The position numbers and the translations under genes are program-made. Positions 27,247 to 36,481 of a stretch of 64,000 nt of DNA are shown in pieces; within the stretch, counting starts at the first letter, position 1, and each line of letters begins with the position of its first letter. The notes beneath the pieces were generated by a model that worked only from the letters and a program-made list of their open reading frames with translations, had not been told where the DNA came from and made no database searches. This DNA is from Hyphomonadaceae bacterium (GTDB lineage Bacteria; Pseudomonadota; Alphaproteobacteria; Caulobacterales; Aquidulcibacteraceae). The stretch lies in NCBI GenBank assembly GCA_019636095.1, contig JAHBYF010000004.1, positions 350,501-414,500 on the forward strand, read 5' to 3'.

Positions 27247-28521
27247 TCACGCCAACTCGAACTTGATCGGCAGCGTCTTGAGACCATTGACAAAGAAGCT
27301 CTCGCTATAGCGCGGATCGCCATCGAGGCTGACATTCTTGAGGCGTGGCAAGAGTTCTTCGAAGAGAATGCGCATCTCCAAGCGGGCGAGGTGTTGCCCG
27401 AGGCACACGTGCGCGCCGTTGCCAAAGGCGAGTTGGCGGTTCGGCGTTCGGTCTATGTCGAAGGTGTCGCTGTTCGGAAAAACCTCCTCGTCGCGATTTC
27501 CCGAGGCGTAGCAGAGCATCATCCAATCGTTCTGCCTCACTTGTCGGCCGCGCAACTCGGTGTCTTCGGCGGCGGAGCGCATAAACGTTTTCACTGGCGT
27601 GGTCCAGCGAATAGCTTCTTCAATCAATGAGGGGATTAGCGAAGGATCGGCTTTGACGCGATCGAACAAGCCTGGTTGCGTTGCGAGCGCCCACATCGAG
27701 CCGGCAGTTGAGGACGACGTGGTATCATGGCCGGCCGTCGCAATGATCGTGTAATAGCCCGTACGCTCGAACGGCGGCAGCGGTGCGCCGTCAATCTCGG
27801 CGTTGGCCAGCAACGTGGCGAGATCGTCGCGCGGATTGGCTCGGCGATCGGCGGTGATGGTCTCGAAATAATCGGTGAAGTCTTGAACGACGCCAACAAG
27901 CAATTGCGCGAACTGTTCGTCGCTCAGCGCTGCCTTGAACCGTTCCGTGTCGGGATCCGAGGCGCCGAAGAGTTCCTGAGTCAGGCGCAGCATGCGGCCA
28001 AAGTCCTCCTCCGGCACGCCCAGAATGTTCATCACGACGCGTAACGGATAGTGGAGCGCGACATCCTTCACGAAATCACAGCGCCCTGGAAGCGCCGAAA
28101 AGTGATCCGCCGCTTGCTTCGCAAGCGCGCGGACATCGGCTTCGCGCTTCTTCACGTTGGCCGGCATGAACCATGCCTGCGTGAGCAGCCGATACTTCAT
28201 GTGATCAGGCTCATCCATCTGCACGAGTGACCGCACCAAGTGCGGCGTGCCGGTGATCGCGCGGGCGCGCGCCTCGCCGGATTGACTGGTAAGGGTCGTG
28301 CTCCGAACGGCAGAGGGAAAGCGCGCGTTGTTGCGGCTTATGTCCAAGATGTCGGCGTGCTTGGTGACAACCCAAAAAGGATCGAAGCCGTCTATCTCCG
28401 CGACACCAAGCGGATTGTTCGCGCGCAGCCAGCGATAGGCTTCGTGAATGGCGTCGGTGGCGTAAGCCGGCGAGGACACGAGAGTGCGGGCAATGTCATC
28501 CGGAATTCGCGCCGTCTGCAT
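27247..28521 (-). CDS. Cytochrome P450, CYP108-like
   Basis: A soluble class I P450 of 424 residues. Key motifs are the I-helix AGHDTTSSST, ExxR as the EAIRW region, and the haem-ligand loop FGNGAHVCLGQHLARLEMRI. The last part (EELLPRLKNVSLDGDP ... VNGLKTLPIKFE) resembles the CYP108/P450terp family, which hydroxylates terpenes; this family placement is from memory and moderate. ATG 28521 has a strong AGGAGGATTTG ribosome-binding site. No ferredoxin or ferredoxin reductase lies next to it, so electron partners must be elsewhere. Confidence 0.9.
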   Translation of the reverse strand: MQTARIPDDIARTLVSSPAYATDAIHEAYRWLRANNPLGVAEIDGFDPFWVVTKHADILDISRNNARFPSAVRSTTLTSQSGEARARAITGTPHLVRSLVQMDEPDHMKYRLLTQAWFMPANVKKREADVRALAKQAADHFSALPGRCDFVKDVALHYPLRVVMNILGVPEEDFGRMLRLTQELFGASDPDTERFKAALSDEQFAQLLVGVVQDFTDYFETITADRRANPRDDLATLLANAEIDGAPLPPFERTGYYTIIATAGHDTTSSSTAGSMWALATQPGLFDRVKADPSLIPSLIEEAIRWTTPVKTFMRSAAEDTELRGRQVRQNDWMMLCYASGNRDEEVFPNSDTFDIDRTPNRQLAFGNGAHVCLGQHLARLEMRILFEELLPRLKNVSLDGDPRYSESFFVNGLKTLPIKFELA

Positions 28522-28645
28522 CAAATCCTCCTGCTTCGCCTCAGTGTGCGCCGATCCTCGTTGCGCGGGCAACATGCATGACGCCCCAACTTGGGCTTGC
28601 CGCAGCGTCGCGCGCGTGATTAGCGTTGTATCGGGGGACAGCAGA

Positions 28646-30481
28646 ATGCCGGCACTTCGCGCGATCCTTGCAGCGTTGTTTATCCCTGCCCTTGGTGCGG
28701 CAGTGACGCTCTACATCATTCATTCCGCCGCCGCTGCGGAAGGCGCCAACATCCCGGAGATCGCGAGCTTTTGTTTGCCCAATGGGTTGAGCTTGTCGCT
28801 CTCGCCGGTGTGCGCCAACATCCAGAACCACTACACGCTACTTCTTGTCTGCGCGGCGACCGCCGCAGCTGGGCTTGCTCTGATCCTTGCTTTTGCACTG
28901 GCGAGCTTCCTCACGGGCGCGAACCGCGTCTTGCTGAGTTTCATCTTTCCCGGCCTCTCTTTTCTCGGTCTAGTTGTCGTGGCGGTCCTGGTGATCGCTC
29001 AAATCGCAATCGTTGCCGCGGCGGCATACTTCGCCGAGGCGTTTTGGCTCGGCCAAGTCCACGTGACGATACTGCACGGCTTCGCAGCGATCGGCGCCCT
29101 GCTCGGCCTTGGCATATTGTGGCGCACTTTGCGCATGTTCCGCCCAGCGGTCGGCGCTGTGGTTGGCGTGCCCTTCTCACCGATTGAACAGCCGCGCCTG
29201 GCGCTCCTGGTTCAACAGATCGCCAAGGCGACGAACGCGCGCATGCCAGACAATATCGTGCTCGGCCTCGATCCGAACTTTTTCGCCACAACCGCGCCGA
29301 TGCACACGCCGACCTCGCGGCGATTGCTCACCGGACAAACGCTCTACCTGTCGCTCCCGCTCATGCGCGTCCTTTCACTGGACGAAGTGAAAGCAGTGGT
29401 CGGCCACGAGCTAGCCCACTTCTCCGGCGCTGATACGATCTACAGCCGCAATTTCGCACCGATCTATCGCGGTCTCGAAGAAGCGTCGCAGGCGGCAGGT
29501 GAGCACAAGAAGTACGACAGGAATCCTCTCCTTATGCCGGCGCGGCTGTTTCTGCGCTTCATGGTCGATTGCTTTGCCCGCAACGCTGCGCGGTCGAGCC
29601 GCTCCCGCGAACTGCGAGCGGATCAGATCGGGTCGACGGCCTCCTCGCCGGCCGATCTGGGCTACGCCCTGATCAAAGTCGGAATTCTGTCGATGCTTTG
29701 GAACAAGGAAATCGAGGATACGCTGAACGATATCTCGCGGGGAAAGTTCCGCCGTAACATGTCAGCCAGTTTCCAAGATAAGTTGCGCTACGATGTCGAA
29801 CCCGAGAAATTGCCGCCGCTTGTTGCGTATTCGCTCGGCGATCACACTTCGCACCCGACAGATTCGCACCCCGAGACCAAGGAACGTCTGACGCACCTTG
29901 GGCTAAATCTCGTCGACGTAACTTCGGAGGAGCGGGTGATGGAGCGCTTCTTTGCAGCCAAGCCCGCGGCAATGGCGCTCGACAACATGGAAAATGTCGA
30001 AGAAATTCTGACGCAAATCTACCACCAGATCATCATCGGTCCGCGCAATGTGCCACAGGCGGAGCGCACAACTGATGAAGTGTTCGTGTCATTCCTTTCT
30101 GCATTCCTGGCGCACATGGTGGCGGCGGACGGCGTCGTGGATGAGCGTGAAATCGAAACGGCCGAGCGCGAGGCGATCTCGCACATTGGCAATGGCTTCG
30201 ATACACGGGAATTCCGTGAGTTCTGCCGCAACACCGATCAACTCGCGCCGCTCTCGAAATTGGCGGAATGGTCGACGAAATTTCTTACCGCGTCTGGTTT
30301 CGAGATGCTTCTCGACATGCTGAAGAAGATTGCCGAGGCCGATGGCGAGCTGCACGAACGCGAGCAGAAGATCCTAGGCGACGTGCGCGCCATCTATGAC
30401 GGGCTGAAGGCGGCAAAGGACGCTGGGGCGATCGCCGCACCGCCAAATACGCCACCGCGCCAGTCGCGATCACAATCGTAA
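28646..30481 (+). CDS. M48 family metalloprotease with C-terminal TerB-like domain
   Basis: A membrane zinc protease of 611 residues. Three or four hydrophobic segments (residues 5-27, 55-85, 95-125 and 130-150) precede the Ste24/HtpX-like catalytic domain with HExxH as VVGHELAHFSGADTIYSRN. A third ligand is probably in SRELRADQIGS. After a linker, residues about 480-600 form a helical TerB/DjlA-like module: FLAHMVAADGVVDEREIETAEREA and a second FEMLLDMLKKIAEADGELHEREQKIL repeat with acidic metal-like clusters. The combination is unusual. ATG 28646 follows GGGGGAC; upstream in-frame codons overlap the P450 promoter. Confidence 0.85.
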   Translation: MPALRAILAALFIPALGAAVTLYIIHSAAAAEGANIPEIASFCLPNGLSLSLSPVCANIQNHYTLLLVCAATAAAGLALILAFALASFLTGANRVLLSFIFPGLSFLGLVVVAVLVIAQIAIVAAAAYFAEAFWLGQVHVTILHGFAAIGALLGLGILWRTLRMFRPAVGAVVGVPFSPIEQPRLALLVQQIAKATNARMPDNIVLGLDPNFFATTAPMHTPTSRRLLTGQTLYLSLPLMRVLSLDEVKAVVGHELAHFSGADTIYSRNFAPIYRGLEEASQAAGEHKKYDRNPLLMPARLFLRFMVDCFARNAARSSRSRELRADQIGSTASSPADLGYALIKVGILSMLWNKEIEDTLNDISRGKFRRNMSASFQDKLRYDVEPEKLPPLVAYSLGDHTSHPTDSHPETKERLTHLGLNLVDVTSEERVMERFFAAKPAAMALDNMENVEEILTQIYHQIIIGPRNVPQAERTTDEVFVSFLSAFLAHMVAADGVVDEREIETAEREAISHIGNGFDTREFREFCRNTDQLAPLSKLAEWSTKFLTASGFEMLLDMLKKIAEADGELHEREQKILGDVRAIYDGLKAAKDAGAIAAPPNTPPRQSRSQS

Positions 30482-30582
30482 GCCCTGCTACACCATCGCA
30501 ATAGGCCGCCGTGGCGCGATCACCCGCCCATGTTGACAGTTTTGCCACTCGGGCCGACGCGTTAGCGCTCTATATCTGCTTC

Positions 30583-32031
30583 ATGAAATACAACAGTATC
30601 CTTGAGACGGTCGGCGATACGCCGGTGGTGAAACTCGGTGCGCTCGCGCCGCCAGATGTCTCGATCTACGTCAAAGTCGAAGCGTTCAATCCGATGGGAT
30701 CGGTTAAAGACCGCTTGGCGCTGGCAGTGATCGAGGACGCGGAGCGGCGGGGCGCGCTGAAGCCGGGTCAAACAGTAATCGAAGCGACCAGCGGCAACAC
30801 CGGCATTGGGCTGGCGATGGTTTGCGCCCGCAAGGGCTATCCGCTCGTCATCGTCATGGCGGAGAACTTCTCCATCGAACGGCGCCGCTTGATGCGTTTC
30901 CTTGGCGCGAAAGTGGTGCTCACGCCGGCGGCGGATAAGGGCACTGGCATGGTGGCGAAAGCGGTCGAGCTTGCCGAAACGCACGGTTGGTTCCTGACAC
31001 GGCAATTCGAGAACGAAGCGAATGCAGACATCCACACCGCCACCACGGCACAAGAAATCCTGCGCGACTTCGAAGGCGAGCGGCTGGATTATTGGGTGAG
31101 CGGCTACGGCACCGGCGGGACAGTGAAGGGCGTGGCGCGCGGGCTAAAGGCGGCGCGCCCGGATGTAAAGATCATCGTCACCGAGCCCGATAATTCACAA
31201 GTACTCGGCACGGGGCTGACGGATCGTTTCCGTCCGCACCCCGTGCAAGGCACGTCGCCGGACTTCATTCCGAAGCTAACGGCAGACGCCAAAGCGTCGG
31301 GCTACATAGATCAGATCGTGCCGGTGAACGGCGGCGATGCGCTGCGGCTCGCGCGTGAGATGGCGACGAAGGAAGGCATTTTTGTAGGCATTTCGGCGGG
31401 CGCTGCGGTGGCGTGCGCGCTGAAGGTGGCGGAGACGGCGCCCAAAGGCTCAACGATCCTCGCGATGTTGCCGGATACCGGCGAGCGCTATCTTTCAACG
31501 CCACTCTTTGACGACGTGGCAATCGACATGACGCCGGAAGAGGAAGCGATCTCGAAATCGTCGCCATCGAACCGGTTCGATATTCGTCCTGCCCCTGCCC
31601 CTGCTCCGGCTACGGCGCATGCGCCCGCGGCCCCCGTCGACGAGGAAGCAGCGGCGTTCGCAGATAAGCTCATCCGTGAAGAGCCGGTCTTGCTGTTCGC
31701 GCTCGAATGGTGCGAGTTCTGCTGGGCGACGCGCAAGCTCTTCAAGGCGCACAACATTCCCTATCGCTCGATCGACTTGGACTCCCTCGCGATGCAGAAG
31801 GACGATTGGGGCGGACGCGTGCGGCGCGCGGTTGGCGCACGCGTTGGCGGCCCAACGATCCCGCAAGTGTTCATCGGCGGCGAACTAATCGGCGGCAACG
31901 CCGAGATGTTCAGCGCAGTGAGAAACGGTGCGTTGCAGGAGAAGCTGCGCGCTGCGGGCGTGGCATTCGATGCGGACGCGAAAGTTGATTACGACGCCCT
32001 GCTGCCGAAGTGGCTGAAGAAGAGTGCTTAG
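30583..32031 (+). CDS. cysK: Cysteine synthase A fused to a glutaredoxin domain
   Basis: A 482-residue fusion. Residues 1-315 are an O-acetylserine sulfhydrylase: PLP lysine Lys42 in GSVKDRLAL, the TSGNTGIGLAM substrate loop, phosphate-binding GTGGTVKG and GISAGAAVACALK. A Pro/Ala-rich linker (PAPAPAPATAHAPAAPVDEE) joins a C-terminal glutaredoxin of about 110 residues with the active site Cys377-Glu-Phe-Cys380, the cis-proline in GGPTIPQVFIGG and GGNAEMF. The glutaredoxin may reduce a partner or sense thiols at the site of cysteine synthesis. ATG 30583 gives the standard CysK N terminus. Confidence 0.92.
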   Translation: MKYNSILETVGDTPVVKLGALAPPDVSIYVKVEAFNPMGSVKDRLALAVIEDAERRGALKPGQTVIEATSGNTGIGLAMVCARKGYPLVIVMAENFSIERRRLMRFLGAKVVLTPAADKGTGMVAKAVELAETHGWFLTRQFENEANADIHTATTAQEILRDFEGERLDYWVSGYGTGGTVKGVARGLKAARPDVKIIVTEPDNSQVLGTGLTDRFRPHPVQGTSPDFIPKLTADAKASGYIDQIVPVNGGDALRLAREMATKEGIFVGISAGAAVACALKVAETAPKGSTILAMLPDTGERYLSTPLFDDVAIDMTPEEEAISKSSPSNRFDIRPAPAPAPATAHAPAAPVDEEAAAFADKLIREEPVLLFALEWCEFCWATRKLFKAHNIPYRSIDLDSLAMQKDDWGGRVRRAVGARVGGPTIPQVFIGGELIGGNAEMFSAVRNGALQEKLRAAGVAFDADAKVDYDALLPKWLKKSA

Positions 32032-32056
32032 GCTGCCGCCCGTGGCGCATGAGGCG

Positions 32057-33469
32057 TTACTCCAACCTCAAGACCCGGATCGTGTTTGTCTTGCCAGCGC
32101 GACCAAATGGGATGCCGGCGATGATGGCGACGCGGTCGCCGACTTCGGCGACGCCGAGCTTGCGGACGGCGGCGTCGGCTTTGTCGACCATCTCTTCAAC
32201 GTTGCGCACGTCTTCGGTCACCATGGAGCGCACGCCCCAGACGAGCGCCAGCTTGCGGGCGGTCTCCATGAGAGGCGTGAGGCCAATCACGCCTGAACGC
32301 GGGCGCTCGCGGGCGACGCGGATCGCCGATGAGCCGGTCGCGGTGTAGGCGACGATTGTCTTGCAGCCGATGACGTCGGCGACGTGACGCGCGCTGAGTG
32401 CAATGGCGTCAGCCGTGGTGGCCTGCGGCGGCGTCATGTCGCGCGGGAGCGAGGCCCAATATTCTTCGTCGTCCTCCACCGCGCGGATGATGCGGTCCAT
32501 GATCGCGACGGCGCTTTGCGGGTGACGGCCGACAGCACTTTCGGCGGACAGCATCACGGCGTCGGCGCCTTGATAGACGGCGGTGGCGACGTCCGATGCT
32601 TCGGCGCGCGTTGGCGTTGCGGCTTCGACCATGCTTTCGAGCATGTGCGTAGCGACAATCACCGGCTTGCCAGCGGCGCGCGCGGTGCGAATGATTTTAC
32701 GCTGCGCGATCGGGACCTGCTCAGGCGGCAGTTCGACGCCGAGATCGCCGCGCGCAACCATCACTGCATCGGCGACGTCAACGATCGTTTCGATCTCGGC
32801 GAGCGCTGATGGCTTTTCGATCTTCGCAATGATGCCGGCGCGTGCGCCAATCAATCCCCGCGCCTCGCGAACGTCTTCAGGATGTTGAACGAACGAAAGC
32901 GCGATGTAGTCGACGCCGAGTTCGAGCGCGTAGGCGAGGTCTTCCCTATCCTTCTCGGTCAGAGCGCTGATCGGAATACGGCGCGTGGGGACGTTGACGC
33001 CCTTCTGGTTTTTCAGAGTGCCGCCAAAATCGACGCGGGCTTTACACTGGGTGCGGCCGCGCTCGGTGATTGTGAGTTGGAGCTTGCCGTCATCAAGCTT
33101 GAGGATGTCGCCAACCTCTAACGCGTTGACGAGTTCCGGATGCGGCATGCGGATGAGGTTATGTCCGCCCGGCTCGGTTGAGGCTTCAATCGTGACGACG
33201 TCGTTGAACTTGAGCTTGATCTCGCCGCCTTCGAACATGCCCACGCGGATCTTGGGACCTTGCAAGTCAGCAAAGACGCCAACCGGCGTCCCGGCCTTTG
33301 CCTCTGCTTCCCGGATCGCGGCCATGCGGCGGGCGTGATCTTCGCGGGCGCCGTGGCTGAAATTCAGGCGAAAACAATCGACGCCAGCCTGGATGAGCGT
33401 CGCCAACCGCTCCGGCGCATCACTGGCCGGGCCCATCGTAGCGACGATCTTACAATCGCGTGCACGCAT
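32057..33469 (-). CDS. pyk: Pyruvate kinase
   Basis: Glycolytic enzyme making pyruvate and ATP from phosphoenolpyruvate. The TIM barrel has KIVATMGPASD at the N terminus, the substrate-binding Arg in FRLNFSHG, LQGPKIRVG and the active-site signature MVARGDLGVELPPEQVPIAQ. A B domain interrupts the barrel and a C domain is complete. Length is 470 residues from ATG 33469, which has GGAGAAAGC upstream; an earlier ATG at 33493 is less likely. A dispersed inverted repeat lies in the intergenic space upstream. Confidence 0.95.
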   Translation of the reverse strand: MRARDCKIVATMGPASDAPERLATLIQAGVDCFRLNFSHGAREDHARRMAAIREAEAKAGTPVGVFADLQGPKIRVGMFEGGEIKLKFNDVVTIEASTEPGGHNLIRMPHPELVNALEVGDILKLDDGKLQLTITERGRTQCKARVDFGGTLKNQKGVNVPTRRIPISALTEKDREDLAYALELGVDYIALSFVQHPEDVREARGLIGARAGIIAKIEKPSALAEIETIVDVADAVMVARGDLGVELPPEQVPIAQRKIIRTARAAGKPVIVATHMLESMVEAATPTRAEASDVATAVYQGADAVMLSAESAVGRHPQSAVAIMDRIIRAVEDDEEYWASLPRDMTPPQATTADAIALSARHVADVIGCKTIVAYTATGSSAIRVARERPRSGVIGLTPLMETARKLALVWGVRSMVTEDVRNVEEMVDKADAAVRKLGVAEVGDRVAIIAGIPFGRAGKTNTIRVLRLE

Positions 33470-33531
33470 GCTTTCTCCGTTCGGGAGAGACATTCAGTGC
33501 GTTGCACGGAAAGTCCAGACCTCACCCGCAT

Positions 33532-33606
33532 CTCCTTCGACAAGCTCGGAATGACGCTACTTTGAAGGACCGCTTCGTCGTCACCCTGAGCTTGTCGAAG
33601 GGCGAC
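33532..33606. repeat. Dispersed inverted-repeat element, copy 1
   Basis: Two arms in opposite orientation: CTCCTTCGACAAGCTCGGA leading to ATGACG (33532-33556), and CGTCGTCACCCTGAGC followed by TTGTCGAAGG and GCGACG (33576-33606). Each arm holds the core TTCGACAAGCTC or its complement. The two can fold into a long hairpin. The same core recurs at 43851-43933 and 45811-45892. It lies between pyk and a GST gene. Such REP-like elements are known to be scattered in intergenic regions of many alphaproteobacterial genomes. Confidence 0.8.
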
Positions 33607-33609
33607 GTC

Positions 33610-34242
33610 TCAGGACCCCATCTTATATGGCCCGCCCTTTTCCAGAGCCCCTTGGTAGGCCGGACGGGCTTGTTGCAATTTTCTGACGCGGACCATGTTC
33701 GGATACCGATCAAGGCCGCCGCGATTGTTTCCGGCATCGAGCACGAAGCTCATCTGGATGTCGGCCGCGGTGAAGCGATCGGCGGCGAAATAGTCTTTGC
33801 CCTCAAGGTGGGCGTTGATGAAGCTGAAGTGATTGTCGATTTCGGGCTCGACACGCATCTGCATCAGCGGCGCGCCGTTTTCCCCGAGCAAACCAACATA
33901 GAGCTTTAGAAGGAGCGGCAGCATGGCCGAACCTTCCGCGAAGTGCAGCCAATAGAGATAGTCGAAGCGCGCAGTATCGCTGGGGGCGACAGAGAGAGCG
34001 CCGAAGGCTTCATTCTCCGCCAAGTATTCAATGATCGCGGCGGACTCGGCGAGCACTTTGCCGTTCGCTTCGATCACCGGCGACTTACCGAGCGGGTGAA
34101 TCTGCTTAAGCTCGGGCGGCGCGAGGCGCGTCTGCGGATTGCGCTCATAACGCTTCACTTCGTAGTCGACGCCGAGTTCTTCGAGCAACCACAAGATCCT
34201 CTGCGAACGGGATTCTTCGAGATGGTGGACGATAATGCTCAC
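33610..34242 (-). CDS. Glutathione S-transferase family protein
   Basis: A 210-residue GST. The thioredoxin-fold N-terminal domain has ESRSQRILWLLEELGVDYEVKRY and the conserved cis-proline and GSH-binding segment LGKSPVIEANGKVLAESAAIIEYL. The helical C-terminal domain has the ERFTAADIQMSFVLD N-capping motif (here DRFTAADIQ). The start is GTG at 34242. Conjugation substrate unknown; the general role is detoxification. Confidence 0.9.
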   Translation of the reverse strand: MSIIVHHLEESRSQRILWLLEELGVDYEVKRYERNPQTRLAPPELKQIHPLGKSPVIEANGKVLAESAAIIEYLAENEAFGALSVAPSDTARFDYLYWLHFAEGSAMLPLLLKLYVGLLGENGAPLMQMRVEPEIDNHFSFINAHLEGKDYFAADRFTAADIQMSFVLDAGNNRGGLDRYPNMVRVRKLQQARPAYQGALEKGGPYKMGS

Positions 34243-34272
34243 GCGCTGCTCCCTATATTTTTTGTGGACGCG

Positions 34273-35187
34273 TCAGTACGGCGCGAAGTTCAGTTTCAAA
34301 CCCGGCTCTGGCCAGCGCGTTTTGATCAGCTGGCTTGTGCCTGAAAGCGTGATGTAGGCGTCACGCATGTCGGCGCCGCCGAAGGCGATGTTGGTCACCA
34401 GCGGATCTGGAAACGCCGTGTGCGTCGAAGCGCCGGTCGGCGTGATCGTGGTGATACCGCCATTGAGGATGGTGGCGACGCAGACATCGCCGTTCGCCTG
34501 CACCGCGAGGCTATCGAAGAAGACGTGCATCGGCTGCACGGCAACGCAGCGTCCAGCAGGCCCCCCTAACGGACTACGCGCGACCTCGCCTTCGCCGGTG
34601 ATGTCGAAAGCCCAGAGCTTTCCGGTTTCTGTTTCGGCGGCGTAGACGATCTTCTCATCCGGCGAGAGGCCGACACCGTTGAGGCCGACATGGCCGTACG
34701 ATGCTTCTTTGATCAGCGAGCCATCGGGCTTGCAGTAATAGAGGCCGCCGCGATCTTGCGAACGCGGATAATTTTTTCCGAGGTCGGTGAACCAGATGTT
34801 GCCCGCTTTATCGAAGACGAGATCGTTTGGGCCGGAGAGTTTGCCGCCTTCGACCTTCTCGTAGAGACGCTCGACCTTGCCGGTGTTGAGATCGACGCGC
34901 TCGATCCGGCCGGTCGTGTAATCAGCGGCGGCGTTGCCCGGAATGTTGAGACCGCGAACTTGGTGATATTCGAATCCGCCATTGTTGGTGATGTAGCAGG
35001 CGCCGTCCGGGCCGATCGCAGCGCCGTTGGGACCGCCACCGACATTGGCGATGACTTCCTGCCTGCCCTTCCAGACGCGCGTCAGCGTTTTGCGCTGGAT
35101 CTCGACCAGGATGACGCTGCCGTCCGGCATAACGATCGGGCCCTCGGGGAACTGAAGGCCAGTGGCGATGACTTCGAATTCAGACAT
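34273..35187 (-). CDS. SMP-30/gluconolactonase/LRE family protein
   Basis: A six-bladed beta-propeller of 304 residues, a calcium-dependent lactonase-type fold. Signatures are the first-blade EGPIVMPDGSVILVEIQ, the metal Asn in GPNDLVFDKAGNIWFTDLGK, YGHVGLNGVGLSPDEKIVYAAETETGKLWAFD and the C-terminal FGGADMRDAYITLSGTSQLIK. The substrate is a sugar lactone by family; not determinable here. ATG 35187 (MSEFEVIATGL) replaces a longer frame that would run into folA. Confidence 0.88.
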   Translation of the reverse strand: MSEFEVIATGLQFPEGPIVMPDGSVILVEIQRKTLTRVWKGRQEVIANVGGGPNGAAIGPDGACYITNNGGFEYHQVRGLNIPGNAAADYTTGRIERVDLNTGKVERLYEKVEGGKLSGPNDLVFDKAGNIWFTDLGKNYPRSQDRGGLYYCKPDGSLIKEASYGHVGLNGVGLSPDEKIVYAAETETGKLWAFDITGEGEVARSPLGGPAGRCVAVQPMHVFFDSLAVQANGDVCVATILNGGITTITPTGASTHTAFPDPLVTNIAFGGADMRDAYITLSGTSQLIKTRWPEPGLKLNFAPY

Positions 35188-35219
35188 GGACGCGAGCATA
35201 CGCGCCCGCGCGCGGCGCG

Positions 35220-35729
35220 CTAGCTGCGTTCGAGGATGCGCACAATGAAATCTGCATCGTCGTTCGGACCTGCCGCTACGGTTTCGCGGTCCACCTCTCG
35301 CCATTGCGAGAGATCAAGATCAAGACGCGCATCACCCTGAGGTTCGAGGTTCACTTCAGTGAGGACGATCCGATCAGCTTGCGGGAGCACGGCGTTGTAG
35401 AGTTGCGCGCCGCCAATGACGCACGCCTCCTCCACGCCCCCGTTCCCCGCCATAGCGCGCGCGGCCGCAAGCATCGCTCCGAGATCAGTGTAGACCCACG
35501 CGCCATCAGCTTTGAAATCCACATCGCGCGTGAGGATCAGATTTTGACGCCCTGGCAGCGGCTTGCGCGGCAACGAATCCCATGTCTTGCGCCCCATGAG
35601 CACGGGCTTACCCAAAGTGGCGGCTTTGAACCGCTTCATGTCGGATGAGAGACGCCAAGGCAGATCGCCGTCGCGGCCGATGACGCCATTTTTCGCAACC
35701 GCGACGACAAGAGTAAGTTTCGGACTCAC
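35220..35729 (-). CDS. folA: Dihydrofolate reductase
   Basis: NADPH-dependent reduction of dihydrofolate, 169 residues. Motifs are LVVAVAKNGVIGRDGDLPWRLSSDMKRFKAATLGKPVLMGRKTWDSLP (active-site Trp-Arg and Asp region) and CVIGGAQLYNAVLPQADRIVLTEV. The start is GTG with an AGAAGGGC ribosome-binding site. In the usual alphaproteobacterial order thyA-folA the two are adjacent; here a methyltransferase-fold gene lies between. Confidence 0.95.
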   Translation of the reverse strand: MSPKLTLVVAVAKNGVIGRDGDLPWRLSSDMKRFKAATLGKPVLMGRKTWDSLPRKPLPGRQNLILTRDVDFKADGAWVYTDLGAMLAAARAMAGNGGVEEACVIGGAQLYNAVLPQADRIVLTEVNLEPQGDARLDLDLSQWREVDRETVAAGPNDDADFIVRILERS

Positions 35730-35760
35730 AACGCCCTTCTAACCCCAGCGTCTCGCCGGG

Positions 35761-36432
35761 TCACGCCGCGCGCGCAAACCAAATGACATGCCGTGCGCCT
35801 TTGCCGTTGCGGCCAGCGCGCACCATCACCTCTTCGACCTCAAAGCCTGTGTGCTTCAACCGGCGCGCGAAGCGCTCGTGCGGCGCGGCGGACCAGATCG
35901 CGAGAACGCCGCCGGGCCTCAACGCGCTCTTTGCAGCGGTCAGGCCGTGGGTGGAATAAAGTTGGTCGTTGTCGACGCGCGTGAGGCCGTCCGGACCGTT
36001 GTCGACGTCGAGAAGAATAGCGTCGTAGAGGCGTTCACCGGCGCGGATGGCGCGATAGACATCACGAATGACGAGCTCGACGCGCGGATCATCGAGGCAC
36101 CGAGCGGTGAGCGCGGCCATGGGGCCCCGCGCCCAGTCGATGATCTCGGGCACAAGCTCAGCGACGGTGAAACGCGCTTGCGGGCCGAGACGGGCAAGCG
36201 CCGCGCGCAGCGTGAAACCCATGCCATAGCCGCCGACAAGAAAGTGCGGCGCTTCGACGTTCCGCAAGCGATCGCAAGTGAGCAGCGCCAGCGCCTCCTC
36301 CGAGCCGCTCAGGCGGCTGCTCATCAACTCATTGGCGCCGAGCGCGATGATGAAGTTGGAGTCGCGCTTGTAGAGGCGCAGCTCTTCGCCGCCGGGGATT
36401 TGTGCTGTGGCTAAGAGTTCACGAGGTTTCAT
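35761..36432 (-). CDS. Spermidine-synthase-like methyltransferase-fold protein
   Basis: A 223-residue protein with a Rossmann methyltransferase fold: motif I FLVGGYGMGFTLRAAL, acidic motif II AELVPEIIDWARGP, RVELVIRDVYRAIR and YDAILLDVDNGPDG. It resembles the spermidine-synthase-like group that lacks the polyamine N-terminal domain; many are of unknown function. The C terminus (FEVEEVMVRAGRNGKGARHVIWFARAA) is conserved in that group. It lies between folA and thyA on the same strand and is probably co-transcribed. Confidence 0.8.
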   Translation of the reverse strand: MKPRELLATAQIPGGEELRLYKRDSNFIIALGANELMSSRLSGSEEALALLTCDRLRNVEAPHFLVGGYGMGFTLRAALARLGPQARFTVAELVPEIIDWARGPMAALTARCLDDPRVELVIRDVYRAIRAGERLYDAILLDVDNGPDGLTRVDNDQLYSTHGLTAAKSALRPGGVLAIWSAAPHERFARRLKHTGFEVEEVMVRAGRNGKGARHVIWFARAA

Positions 36433-36481
36433 GCGAGGCTTCTACGCTCCCTCCTTTGGGAGGGAGTGGGTTCTAGAGCAC

